Source: JBDTSW01 sp051004675 (lineage in GTDB: Bacteria; Actinomycetota; Thermoleophilia; Solirubrobacterales; 70-9). Taken from it: DNA of 22,831 bases. The position numbers and the translations under genes were made by a program. The stretch spans positions 1 through 22,831 of the forward strand of contig JBPCKC010000073.1 in assembly GCA_051004675.1 (NCBI GenBank), in the 5' to 3' direction. This document shows, in pieces, positions 1 to 6,825 of the stretch. The notes below the pieces were generated by a model. It had not been told where the DNA came from. It saw only the letters and a program-made list of their open reading frames with translations, and made no database searches. Every line of letters begins with the position of its first letter. Positions within the stretch are counted from its first letter, which is position 1.

Positions 1-758
1 GCGACGAAGCGCCCGCTGGACGAGATCGACGGGTTGGAGGAGTTCTGGTCCGCGCCCTCACCGCCGGCGGAGGCGCTCCGGCGCGAGACGAGCCGGACCT
101 TTCTCTCCTCGCGGTCGTAGACGTAGACGTTGGTCACGTCCTGCGTCGGGCCGCCGAGGTTGTCGGCGCTCGTCCGGAAGGTGATGAAGCGGCCGTTGCC
201 CGAGAGCGTGGGGTCGCCTGAACCACTGTCCGCGCCCCCGCCGCCGGCCGAAGCGCTCCGGCGCGAGACGAGCCGGACCTTCCTCTCCTCGAGGTCATAG
301 ACGTAGACGTTGGTCACGTCCTGCGCTGGTCCGCCGAGGTTGTCGGCGTCCGTCAGGAAGGTGACAAAGCGCCCATTGGCCGAGATCTCGGGGTCGGGGA
401 AGCTGGACTGGTCTTGGCCCTCGCCGCCGGCCGAGGCGCTCTGGCGGGAGACGAGCCGCACCTTCCGCTTCTCGGTGTCATAGACGTAGACGTTGGTCAC
501 GTCGTTTGCCGGGCCGCCGAGGTTGTCCGCGTCGGTTGCGAACGCGATGAAACGGCCGTTGCGGGAGACGGACGGGTCGGAGGAGCCGGCATCCCCGCCA
601 TCGCCGCCGGCCGAGGCGCTCTGGCGGCTGATCAGCCGTGTGTCGCCCTTCCCGGCCAGCGCTGTGCCGACCATGGACGCGATGGCCGTGATGAGCACCA
701 AGCCGAATACGGGATAAACCCGCCGCCTGCGTCCCGCATCTTCTCGCGCCGACCGCAC
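1..758 (-). CDS. Secreted PD40/TolB-like repeat protein, partial at left edge
   Basis: The frame is open from a GTG at 758 to the window edge, so the C-terminal part is missing. AAGG lies about 8 bases before the GTG. The N-terminus has arginines (GRRRR), a hydrophobic segment and an ALA cleavage-like site, which reads as a signal peptide for export. After it come at least four copies of a unit of about 60 residues containing LVSRxSASAGG, then DPxxSxNGRF, SADNLGGP and DVTNVYVYD. This pattern is typical of PD40/TolB-like beta-propeller proteins, where each unit makes one blade; their ligands are usually unknown. No enzyme motif is visible. The family is secure and the start moderately secure. 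Function beyond an extracellular propeller cannot be given. Confidence 0.75.
   Translation of the reverse strand, partial: MRSAREDAGRRRRVYPVFGLVLITAIASMVGTALAGKGDTRLISRQSASAGGDGGDAGSSDPSVSRNGRFIAFATDADNLGGPANDVTNVYVYDTEKRKVRLVSRQSASAGGEGQDQSSFPDPEISANGRFVTFLTDADNLGGPAQDVTNVYVYDLEERKVRLVSRRSASAGGGGADSGSGDPTLSGNGRFITFRTSADNLGGPTQDVTNVYVYDREERKVRLVSRRSASAGGEGADQNSSNPSISSSGRFV
61..570. repeat. Tandem 180-183 bp repeats inside the PD40 gene
   Basis: The block containing acgtagacgttggtcacgtc recurs at 121, 301 and 484, spacing 180 and 183 bases. Flanking sequence is also strongly conserved at the DNA level between the first two copies. The repeats encode the propeller blades of the gene on the minus strand, and their DNA similarity suggests recent unit duplication or homogenisation. 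Confidence 0.7.
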
Positions 759-1176
759 GCCGTCTACCTTAGCCTCGGCCGCGTGGGGACGCAAGCGGGC
801 AGAGCCGAGCTAACTCAACGCCAGCCTGCGCTGTCGTGGGCCGTTCGACTAAGCGTCGGCTCACGCGGCGTGGCCCATAGAACCGGCTCTGCACCTGAGG
901 CTTCGCACCCGCTGGAACCAAGGGCGCCCGCTGGCGGCTACCAGCCGCAGTCAGCCAGCACCCGCGCGGAAACTGGTAGCTGGGCTGGTAGCAATGTCCC
1001 CATAGGCCGCATGAACAAGCCAGTTGGCGCGGATTTTCAAGACATCAGCCGCTCTTTTCAGCGTCCTGTGTCGGCTCAACCCCGCATCCGGCGGGAGGAG
1101 CCGCACAGGTTCGGCGGGTATTGCCAGTCAACGGGAAGCACCAACTCCCTGCAGGCGCGCTAGGTTGCTATCGGTG
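759..1176. other. Intergenic stretch with an inverted repeat, no supported gene
   Basis: No frame here has convincing coding character. The one recognisable structure is a perfect 10-base inverted repeat, GCTACCAGCC at 937-946 and GGCTGGTAGC at 983-992, with an extra direct copy of CTGGTAGC at 973-980. It could form an RNA hairpin, but no T-run follows it. The region separates the divergent PD40 and DUF2182 genes, so it must hold promoters for both; I cannot place them confidently. Confidence 0.4.
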
Positions 1177-2097
1177 ATGACGACGGAATCGGCTGCACCC
1201 CGCGGAGCTTTCGCACAACCGGGTCTGGTCCAGCTCGGGTTGGTGAGCCTGCTCCTAGGACTGGCCGCGATCGCGTGGGTCGCGACCGGTGACCGGATGG
1301 CGGGGATGGACGCGGGGCCCGGGACCGATCCCGGCACACTCGGCTTCTATGTCACTACCTGGGTCGTGATGATGGCCGCGATGATGTTCCCGTCGATCTG
1401 GCCGATGGTCACCATGTACAGCCGGATCCAGGAGGGGAAGCGGGCAAGAAGGCGAGATGTTCCGCTCGGCGCGACCGCGGCCTTCGTTGGCGGATACCTG
1501 ATGGCCTGGACCGCGTGGGGCCTTTTCGCGTATTCCGTATATGAGATCGGCAACTCAGTCTGGTCGGACGCCCTGGCCTGGGAGCGCGCGGGGCCTTACC
1601 TTGCGGGCGGGGTGATCATTGCCGTGGCCCTTTATCAGCTCACACCGCTGAAGAACGCCTGCCTGAAGAGGTGCCGCAGCCCGATGATGTTTCTCATGAA
1701 CGCCTGGAAGCCTGGGCGGATCGGCGCGCTGCGCATGGGGCTCGCCCACGGTGCCTGGTGCGTCGGCTGCTGCTGGGGACTGATGACCGCGTTGTTCGCC
1801 CTCGGCGTGATGAGCGTTGGCTGGATGGTCTTCATCGCCGCGTTGATTGCGGCGGAGAAGCTGCTGCCTTGGAGAGCGTTCGCCAGCTACGGCATTGCGG
1901 TACTGCTCCTGGCGATGGGCGTCCTCGTGGCCTTCGCCCCGTCAAGCGTGCCCGGCCTGATCCTGCCGGGCTCGCCGGAGGCGGCGAGCGCCCGCGAGAT
2001 GCACCGTGGCTCGATGGGCGACGGGACGCAGCATCACGGCGAGCACTCGACGCCCGCTGGATCGACGCACGACGAGGGCATGTCCGCCCGGAACTAG
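1177..2097 (+). CDS. DUF2182 multi-pass membrane protein, predicted metal-binding
   Basis: The 306-residue product has about six to seven membrane segments and the DUF2182 hallmarks. These are WVVMMAAMMFPSIWP in an early helix, a CLKRCRSP loop and a cysteine-rich WCVGCCWG helix. The C-terminal 40 residues are rich in His and Met (MHRGSMGD, QHHGEHS), which fits metal binding. The frame extends upstream to 1024, but that stretch does not look like protein, so I chose the ATG at 1177; a GTG at 1174 is equally possible and the RBS is weak. The gene converges on a DUF1326 gene ten bases beyond its stop. DUF2182 and DUF1326 genes are often neighbours, which suggests a shared and still undefined job. 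Confidence 0.85.
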   Translation: MTTESAAPRGAFAQPGLVQLGLVSLLLGLAAIAWVATGDRMAGMDAGPGTDPGTLGFYVTTWVVMMAAMMFPSIWPMVTMYSRIQEGKRARRRDVPLGATAAFVGGYLMAWTAWGLFAYSVYEIGNSVWSDALAWERAGPYLAGGVIIAVALYQLTPLKNACLKRCRSPMMFLMNAWKPGRIGALRMGLAHGAWCVGCCWGLMTALFALGVMSVGWMVFIAALIAAEKLLPWRAFASYGIAVLLLAMGVLVAFAPSSVPGLILPGSPEAASAREMHRGSMGDGTQHHGEHSTPAGSTHDEGMSARN

Positions 2098-2107
2098 CGG
2101 GTTTCGC

Positions 2108-2752
2108 TCAGAGCTCGTCCTCGCTCGACCACTCGAACGGTATGTGCTTGGCCGAACGTCCGGCCCAGTCCCACTTGTAGCCGTAGGCATCGACCTCGTT
2201 CTTGGTCGCGATCCCGTAGGTGGTTGGGCCGCTGTTGGGGCCGGCCTCCGAGCCGGGGATGTTCGTGACCTCGACGTTCTCTCCGGGACGGGTCGTTGGC
2301 CCGGTCAGCACCTCAGCGCTGCCGCTGGCCTGACCGTTGATCTCGAGGCTCCAAGAGCTCGAGTCGTCGGCGATCTGGAGGTCGATCGATGCGAACTCGA
2401 TTCCCTTCACCTCGCCGAAAGCGCTCTCGGCAAGCGCCTGCGGCCAGCTGCCCGCCTGTCCGCCGAAGATCGCCTGTAGCGCCTCGCGCTGGGCGTCATC
2501 GGCGCTCTCTTCGATGAACAGGCCTGCGTCCATTTTGACGTCGTCATCCCAGATGTTCCCCTCGAACTCGGAGACTCCGGCCACGGCCAGACCATCAAGC
2601 TTGACGTCACCGAACTTGCCTTCCCGGATCCGCCACGCGACGATTCCCTGGCAGTCGCCCTCGGTCGGCGGCTGTCCCCAGGAGCACGGACAAGGCACCG
2701 AGCACTTGCAGAAGTCAATGAAATCCCCGGTCACATTCCACTTCTCAGCCAC
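2108..2752 (-). CDS. DUF1326 family protein
   Basis: The 214-residue soluble protein begins with the DUF1326 signature: FCKCSVPCPCSWG near residues 14-26 gives a cluster of four cysteines able to bind metal. There is no signal peptide and no membrane segment. Translation starts at a GTG at 2752 preceded by GAGGAG at six bases, a strong ribosome site. The biochemical role of the family is unknown. It faces the DUF2182 gene tail to tail, a pairing seen elsewhere, so the two may act in one metal-related process. Family assignment is firm, function is not. Confidence 0.85.
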   Translation of the reverse strand: MAEKWNVTGDFIDFCKCSVPCPCSWGQPPTEGDCQGIVAWRIREGKFGDVKLDGLAVAGVSEFEGNIWDDDVKMDAGLFIEESADDAQREALQAIFGGQAGSWPQALAESAFGEVKGIEFASIDLQIADDSSSWSLEINGQASGSAEVLTGPTTRPGENVEVTNIPGSEAGPNSGPTTYGIATKNEVDAYGYKWDWAGRSAKHIPFEWSSEDEL

Positions 2753-2967
2753 TTCACTCTCCTCAATTCGATCACGGGGATCCTATACCTGGCGAGGCGC
2801 CTGGAGGGAAAATGGCGAGCGGCAGGTTCGACCCCGCCACCCTGCGCGGTTCCGGAAAGGCGATGCTCTGCGTGGTGCCCGCTCAGAGAGATCCTCGAGG
2901 AGCTTGCGCTAGTCGTTGCGACGCTCGGCGTCGTGATGCCGGCGCTCAACGTGCGGATGATCAAGGA

Positions 2968-3795
2968 CTACGACCCACTAGGACGAGGACCGCGCGCGAG
3001 GAACCGCACGAGCTCCTCGGTGCAGCGCTCGGGGGCCGTCTCGAACACGAAGTGGCCGGCCCCCTCGATCGCGACCAGCCGGGCGTCCGGGATCTCCCGC
3101 TGGAAGCGCTTCGCCCCGCCCATTGGCGCGAACTTGTCCTCGGCCCCCCACAACAGCAGCGCCGGCACGCCCAGCTCGGCGAGCTTTCCGTCGTACGGGG
3201 CGAGCTTTTCGAAGTCCATCGAGCGATAGAACTCGAGCGTCGCCTCACGCCCGCGGCCGACCTCGAAAGGGCGCCAGTAGGCGTCTATGTCCTGGTCGGA
3301 GAACCGGGCGCCGTCGGAGCGCAGCAGCGCGGCGAAGCCGCCCTTGTCGAGCGCGCCGACCAGCTCTTCGCCGGCCTCGCCTCGCATCGCCTCGGCCATG
3401 CCGTGCCAGCGGCCGTCGGCGAAGAAGCCGCAGTCGCTGATGACCAGCCCGTCGACTGACTCCGGGTGCTCGCACGCCCAGGCGAGGCCGACGAAGCCGC
3501 CCCAGTCGTGGACCACCAGCGAAACAGTTCCCAGCTCCAGCTCTGCGTGAAGCCGCGCGACCGAGTCGCGGTTTCGCTCGAACGTGGCCGGACCCGGGTC
3601 CTGGGAGCCCCCGAGGCAGTAGAGATCGGGCGCGACGCAGCGCCGTCCGGCCGCCGCCAGAGCCTCCATCGCCCGCTCCCACATCCGCGAGCTCTCGGGG
3701 AATCCGTGGAGGAGCAGGACGGGGGAGCCGGACGCCTGGCCGGAGGGGAGCGCCTCCCGATAGACGAGGCCGCCCGCCTGTCGCATCTCGGCCAC
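2968..3795 (-). CDS. Alpha/beta hydrolase, haloalkane-dehalogenase/epoxide-hydrolase type
   Basis: The 275-residue protein has the alpha/beta hydrolase fold. HGFPESS at residues 30-36 supplies the oxyanion region. VVHDWGG at 94-100 is the nucleophile elbow with Asp97 in place of the usual serine. WGAED near 216-220 supplies the acid Asp220, and GAGHF near 246-249 the base His248. An Asp nucleophile followed by Trp is shared by haloalkane dehalogenases and epoxide hydrolases, and the sequence alone does not choose between them. A cap region lies around 130-200. There is no signal peptide, so it is cytoplasmic. The start is a GTG at 3795 with a weak GGTAGGG upstream. It sits just after a decayed SnoaL-like gene. 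Confidence 0.85.
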   Translation of the reverse strand: MAEMRQAGGLVYREALPSGQASGSPVLLLHGFPESSRMWERAMEALAAAGRRCVAPDLYCLGGSQDPGPATFERNRDSVARLHAELELGTVSLVVHDWGGFVGLAWACEHPESVDGLVISDCGFFADGRWHGMAEAMRGEAGEELVGALDKGGFAALLRSDGARFSDQDIDAYWRPFEVGRGREATLEFYRSMDFEKLAPYDGKLAELGVPALLLWGAEDKFAPMGGAKRFQREIPDARLVAIEGAGHFVFETAPERCTEELVRFLARGPRPSGS

Positions 3796-3845
3796 GAGCG
3801 AACCCTACCCGCCGCTAGCCTTGACGCCCTCCGGCGCCTTGGGAC

Positions 3846-3881
3846 GGTCCTTACAAGTTCGACATTCTCCTGGGACGTCGC
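3846..3881 (-). pseudogene. Remnant of a third SnoaL-like gene start
   Basis: Directly after the stop of the SnoaL-like gene ending at 3882, the minus strand reads GCG ACG and then codons for TSQENVELVRT. This repeats the junction between the two intact paralogues, where the stop is followed by GCG ATG and codons for SQENVEVVR. The start codon is ACG and similarity stops after about eleven codons, so this is the broken 5' end of a third tandem copy, not a gene. The hydrolase gene begins 50 bases further on and may have replaced the rest. Confidence 0.6.
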
Positions 3882-4283
3882 CTATTCCGACAGCCCGGCG
3901 GCTTCGAGGGCTTGGTCGCGGCTCTGGAACAGGCGGAACCCGACGATCTCCCCGTTTCGCACGGTAAAGACGTTGGCTCCCTGGCCCTGCAGCTGAACGC
4001 CGCTGCCGCGACCGCTGGCTCTCACGAGCACGGATACGACGACCTGATCGCCGGCCTCGACGGGGTCTTCGAGCGAGAGCTCGAAGTTCTCCCACGCCTC
4101 GAAGAGGTCCTCGAACACCCGGCGCACCTGCTCGTGGCCTACGTACCTGCCTCGGTAGGGGCTGCGCGACTCGGAGAGATCGAACTGGGCATCCGCGCTC
4201 AGACAGGCAAGAAGCGCGTCGAGATCACGTCGGTTACGGGCGTCGAAGAACACGCGCACGACTTCCACGTTCTCCTGCGACAT
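3882..4283 (-). CDS. SnoaL-like (NTF2 superfamily) protein, downstream copy
   Basis: The 133-residue protein begins MSQENVEVVR and continues with the pattern of SnoaL-like polyketide-cyclase/NTF2 folds: an N-terminal helix with RRDLDALLACL, then SADAQFDL, YRGRYVGHE, and beta strands ending FTVRNGEIVGFRLF and an EAAGLSE tail. These small cone-shaped proteins bind hydrophobic ligands or act as isomerases; nothing here predicts the substrate. The ATG at 4283 is three bases after the stop of the upstream paralogue, with GGAGTAGG before it, so the two are surely co-transcribed. The region around its stop repeats that of the upstream copy, evidence of tandem duplication. Confidence 0.85.
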   Translation of the reverse strand: MSQENVEVVRVFFDARNRRDLDALLACLSADAQFDLSESRSPYRGRYVGHEQVRRVFEDLFEAWENFELSLEDPVEAGDQVVVSVLVRASGRGSGVQLQGQGANVFTVRNGEIVGFRLFQSRDQALEAAGLSE

Positions 4284-4286
4284 CGC

Positions 4287-4673
4287 CTACTCCGACCGCC
4301 CGGCGGCTTCGAGGGCTTCGGCTCTGCTTCGAAACGGTTCCCAGCGGATGAGCTTTCCCCGCCGAAACGTCCAAAGCTGGAAGTGCTCCCGCTCGACCGG
4401 GACCCCGCTCCCCTTGCCTCGGCCGTGTTCGTGTACGACGACGACGACGCTCTGCCCAGCGTCAATGAACTCGACTGGGTCGATGGCGTATTCGTCCCAG
4501 GTTCCCCAGTACCGCTGGAATCCCCTGATGGCCTGATCCCGCCCCATCTCGACGAAGGGGAGGCCCGGCACCGGATTCGCCCGGCTGTCCATGACGATGT
4601 AGTCGTCGAACAGCGCGATGAACGCATCGGCTGTCCAAGCGCTCCGAGCGATCTCCACGTTCTCCTCCGACAT
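4287..4673 (-). CDS. SnoaL-like (NTF2 superfamily) protein, upstream copy
   Basis: The 128-residue protein begins MSEENVEIAR, has a short first helix region, then FIALFDDYIVMDSR, VEMGRDQAIRGFQRYW and strands ending LWTFRRGKLIRWEPF and EAAGRSE. The frame can be extended to 4733, but the extra residues are proline- and arginine-rich, and MSEENVE is the shared start of all the paralogues, so I begin at 4673. Just upstream lies GATACTGCGCGG, almost the same as the sequence before the paralogue at 22517. It is the first gene of a two-gene unit with the copy at 3882-4283. The ligand is unknown. Confidence 0.83.
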   Translation of the reverse strand: MSEENVEIARSAWTADAFIALFDDYIVMDSRANPVPGLPFVEMGRDQAIRGFQRYWGTWDEYAIDPVEFIDAGQSVVVVVHEHGRGKGSGVPVEREHFQLWTFRRGKLIRWEPFRSRAEALEAAGRSE

Positions 4674-4693
4674 CGCCCGCGCAGTATCTCGCG
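4674..4693 (-). promoter_or_regulatory. Conserved GATACT element before a SnoaL-like start
   Basis: On the minus strand GATACTGCGCGGGCG directly precedes the ATG at 4673, and the same block with one change precedes the ATG at 22517. GATACT resembles a -10 hexamer and would place the transcript start only two or three bases before the ATG, giving a nearly leaderless message. No -35 box is evident. Confidence 0.35.
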
Positions 4694-4706
4694 GAGGCGG
4701 CGGTGA

Positions 4707-4940
4707 GCGCTTCCAAGTTCCCGGCTCGGCCATACGGACGCTCGTTTCACCCTCAACGCTTACGCCAAGGCGGTCAAACGCAGGACTAAGCTCTCCGGCG
4801 AGTACCTTGCCGAATACGAAAGGGCGCTTGCGTGGGCCTCTCTACCGACCGTCGAACGGGCAGAAATGGGCAGAAACCCAAGCCTGGGAGGCGAGCGGGA
4901 AGAAGTGGTGAGCGCCGAACGCTCTCCGAATCTGGCTTAG
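4707..4940 (+). pseudogene. C-terminal fragment of a tyrosine recombinase (integrase)
   Basis: In frame with the stop at 4938-4940, the plus strand encodes LGHTDARFTLNAYAKAV. This is box II of tyrosine recombinases: LGH with the catalytic histidine, a conserved threonine eight residues... later in the motif, and the nucleophilic tyrosine in NAY. About 50 charged residues follow, ending PNLA. The frame is closed by a TGA at 4704 and nothing upstream encodes the Arg-containing box I or the arm-binding domain, so only the tail survives. The fragment ends 24 bases before the intact tRNA-Cys gene, the usual position for an integrase next to its attachment site. It is almost certainly inactive. Confidence 0.75.
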
Positions 4941-4964
4941 ATAAGCCGATAAATGAATACATTC

Positions 4965-5035
4965 GGCGCCTTGGCGGAGTGGTTACGCAGCGGCCTGCAA
5001 AGCCGTTTACACCGGTTCGATTCCGGTAGGCGCCT
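4965..5035 (+). tRNA. tRNA-Cys (anticodon GCA)
   Basis: The 71 bases fold as a cloverleaf. GGCGCCT at 4965-4971 pairs with AGGCGCC at 5028-5034. The anticodon loop CTGCAAA is closed by GCGGC/GCCGT, and the T arm is ACCGG-TTCGATT-CCGGT. The anticodon GCA reads cysteine codons. The discriminator is T and the CCA end is not encoded, so it must be added afterwards. Its 3' half is duplicated at 7351 and 21954, marking it as an integration target. Confidence 0.93.
4994..5035 (+). repeat. tRNA-Cys 3' half, attachment-site copy 1 (in the intact tRNA)
   Basis: From CCTGCAAAGCCGTTTAC in the anticodon arm to the acceptor end, this segment is repeated at 7351 and 21954. Here the T-stem pair is A-T (ACCGG/CCGGT); in the other two copies it is G-C. 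Duplication of a tRNA 3' half is the standard footprint of tyrosine-integrase elements. Confidence 0.7.
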
Positions 5036-5350
5036 TTTGGGAAAGCCCAGCTACGGTGCGGTTTTCGTTCGATCGGCGGAGCTTCATTTAGTGAAGCGTG
5101 TCGCGAGCGTGTCGCGAAACCCGGCTCGACTCGCGCCCTAGCCCCGCCCGAGGGGCTTCACGAGATCTAGGGAGCGCCCCGGCGCGATCAGGCACAACCC
5201 GTTACCGCGGTATCCCATTACGTTCGACCGCGACCGTTAGGGTTCACGTTCGCTCGGGGCTTTCGCCCATGGTAGGCTCGCTCATGGTCACGTGAGCCTC
5301 GGGATCCTGGAGTTCGGCTGGCCATCGGCGAAAAGGGGGAGGATTTTCAG
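5036..5350. other. Spacer after tRNA-Cys, no supported gene
   Basis: No frame looks coding. A short hairpin, AGCCCC at 5140-5145 with GGGGCT at 5152-5157, could end tRNA transcription but lacks a good T-run. GTGTCGCGA occurs twice within 20 bases near 5100. The promoter of the RCC1-like gene should lie at the right end; TAGGCT near 5274 is a possible -10. Confidence 0.3.
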
Positions 5351-5893
5351 ATGCGCGCACGCGGGCAGGGCCACAGGCCGAGCGCGATCGCGCTGACCCT
5401 CGCCGCGGGCCTCCTCACGCTCGCCCCCGCCAGCGCCTCGGGCGGGGTGAAGGTGAGCGCCGGCGGCGTGCACACTTGCGCCGTGAAGACGAGCGGCAGG
5501 ATCGCCTGCTGGGGCTCCGACGTCTACGGCCAGGCCTCGCCGCCCGGGGGCGAGTTCCGCTCGGTGAGCGCCGGCTTCTACCACACCTGCGGCGTGAAGA
5601 TGAGCGGCAAGCTCGCCTGCTGGGGCTACGACAACTACGGCCAGGCCTCGCCGCCCGGGGGCGAGTTCCGCTCGGTGAGCGGCGGCGATTTCCACACCTG
5701 CGGCGTGAAGACGAGCGGCAGGATCGCCTGCTGGGGCTCCGACGACTACGGCCAGGCCTCGCCGCCCGGGGGCGAGTTCCGCTCGGTGAGCGCCGGCTAC
5801 TTGCACACCTGCGGCGTGAAGACGAGCGGCAAGATCGCCTGCTGGGGCTCCGACGGCGACGGCCAGACCGACGTACCGCCGAGCCTGGGCTGA
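5351..5893 (+). CDS. Short secreted RCC1/BLIP-II-like repeat protein
   Basis: The 180-residue product starts at an ATG preceded by GGGGGAGG at eight bases. Residues 1-30 form a signal peptide ending PASAS. The rest is four units of 38 residues: SVSAGxxHTCGVKxSGKIACWG, then YGQASPPGGEFR. This is the RCC1 beta-propeller repeat (Pfam RCC1_2 style), each with one HTC and one ACWG cysteine that may pair. Complete RCC1 propellers have seven blades, so four is short: the protein may oligomerise or be a contracted relative. It lies in the fragment-rich segment between tRNA-Cys and the second tRNA fragment. It is extracellular; its binding partner is unknown. Confidence 0.8.
   Translation: MRARGQGHRPSAIALTLAAGLLTLAPASASGGVKVSAGGVHTCAVKTSGRIACWGSDVYGQASPPGGEFRSVSAGFYHTCGVKMSGKLACWGYDNYGQASPPGGEFRSVSGGDFHTCGVKTSGRIACWGSDDYGQASPPGGEFRSVSAGYLHTCGVKTSGKIACWGSDGDGQTDVPPSLG
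5440..5885 (+). repeat. 114 bp near-identical tandem repeats in the RCC1-like gene
   Basis: The blocks beginning ggcgtgaagacgagcggc and the string caggcctcgccgcccggggg recur at 114-base spacing across four units with few changes, mostly at the two variable positions between units. This level of DNA identity implies recent expansion and makes the copy number likely to vary between strains. Confidence 0.7.
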
Positions 5894-5965
5894 GGGCGGC
5901 CGCCGAGAAGCGAAGCGGACTCAACCGCATCTCGAGCTTCCTGCTCGAGCGCTCGGGGCGGCTCG

Positions 5966-6012
5966 AATAAAAAGACGGGGCGCGAGCCGTGCCGCTCGCG
6001 GCGCAGCGCCCC
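5966..6012 (-). terminator. Intrinsic terminator for the small membrane-protein gene
   Basis: On the minus strand GGGGCGC (6012-6006) pairs with GCGCCCC (5983-5977), with an inner CGAGC/GCTCG pairing, and is followed by GTCTTTTTATT. This GC-rich hairpin with a T-run lies just after the stop at 6024. Read on the plus strand it could also slow transcription from the RCC1-like gene, but it lacks a T-run in that direction. Confidence 0.7.
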
Positions 6013-6023
6013 GCTGGTGCGCG

Positions 6024-6389
6024 TCAGCTAAGCAGCGCCTGGACTGCGAAGATGAGTACCGTCAGCACGAACCAGCCAACGGCGATCTTGCCGGCCTGAA
6101 TATCGCCGGAGCGTCCCCGGTTGCGTCCGAGCAGCCACGCGGCGATGCCCGTAACCAGGGCGAGAATGCCGCCGAGCGAGAAGGAAACCCAGGACGTGTC
6201 CGCGAGCGTAGAACTGCTCTCCTCGTCCGCGAAGGCCGCAGCGCCCACAAGGTCGCCGATGATGAGGGCCGCCGCGCCGAGTACCGAGATGGCGGTGAGG
6301 AGCAGGGCGATCGTGCCCAATGTCGACCGGCTGCCAGCATTTATGGACGGTCCCACGGCTTTCGATACTACTCCCGCCAGCAGGATCAA
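6024..6389 (-). CDS. Small four-helix membrane protein, unknown function
   Basis: The 121-residue product has four hydrophobic segments: an N-terminal LLILLAGVV segment, LGTIALLLTAISVLGAAALIIG, SFSLGGILALVTGIAAWLLG and a C-terminal VGWFVLTVLIFAVQALL. A short acidic loop (ADEESSS) lies between the second and third. It has no motif I recognise. The frame opens only a dozen codons earlier, after a TAG near 6426, with no ATG or GTG. The TTG at 6389 with GAAGGG before it is the likeliest start; a 5' truncation is possible. An intrinsic terminator follows, which supports a real transcript. Confidence 0.5.
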   Translation of the reverse strand: MILLAGVVSKAVGPSINAGSRSTLGTIALLLTAISVLGAAALIIGDLVGAAAFADEESSSTLADTSWVSFSLGGILALVTGIAAWLLGRNRGRSGDIQAGKIAVGWFVLTVLIFAVQALLS

Positions 6390-6435
6390 CAGCCCTTCGC
6401 CAATGGTCCCACCACCGCAGTTTCGCTAGACCCTC

Positions 6436-6597
6436 CTAGGCGCTGCCCTTCTTGGCGTTGCAGCTTGCGCAGGCACTCCTGAGGTTGGCCTCGGCGTCGG
6501 TCCCGCCCCGGGAGACCGCCTTCACGTGGTCGACCGTGGTCGCCGGCCCTCCGCAGTAGAAGCAGCGGGGGCTACGGGCCAGCACTCGGGCCCTCAC
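6436..6597 (-). pseudogene. HNH endonuclease C-terminal remnant or mini-HNH ORF
   Basis: The 53-residue frame from a GTG at 6597 encodes the core of an HNH nuclease. It has RCFYCGG, a zinc CxxC; VDHVKAVSRGG with the first conserved His; EANLRSAC with the Asn; and CASCNAKKGS with the second CxxC and the final N..K. A TAG lies directly before the GTG, and normal HNH proteins have a further N-terminal region, so this is probably a severed C-terminal piece. It could still be made as a tiny protein, since GGAG lies nine bases before the GTG. All the motif residues except a second His at the N position are present. Confidence 0.6.
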
Positions 6598-6825
6598 CTA
6601 GCGTGTCTCCGGCGTGGCGCGAAAACCCGAAAGCGAGTACGGACACCTGATGCCGGGATCGCACGATGAGGTGCGCGAGTGAATGGATGCCTACCTCCCT
6701 CGACGGCGGCTCCGCCGGAGCGACCTTAGCTCGGGAGCGCTAGCTCATCCTGACCGGAGAGCAGGCGGAATCAAGCCTTCTGGTAGCGCTCCCGTCGCGA
6801 CCACAGCGGAGTGCGTCGCCGACTC

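Noticed and set aside
1030..1075. Resemblance of the minus strand to a tRNA-Ser anticodon arm (TCTTGAAAATC)
   Set aside because: The flanking bases do not form an anticodon stem and no T arm or acceptor stem follows.
2858..2967. A coding-like plus-strand stretch (REILEELALVVATLGVVMPAL and on) between the DUF1326 and hydrolase genes
   Set aside because: It has no start with a ribosome site and runs into the antisense of the hydrolase; at most a remnant, not supported as a gene.
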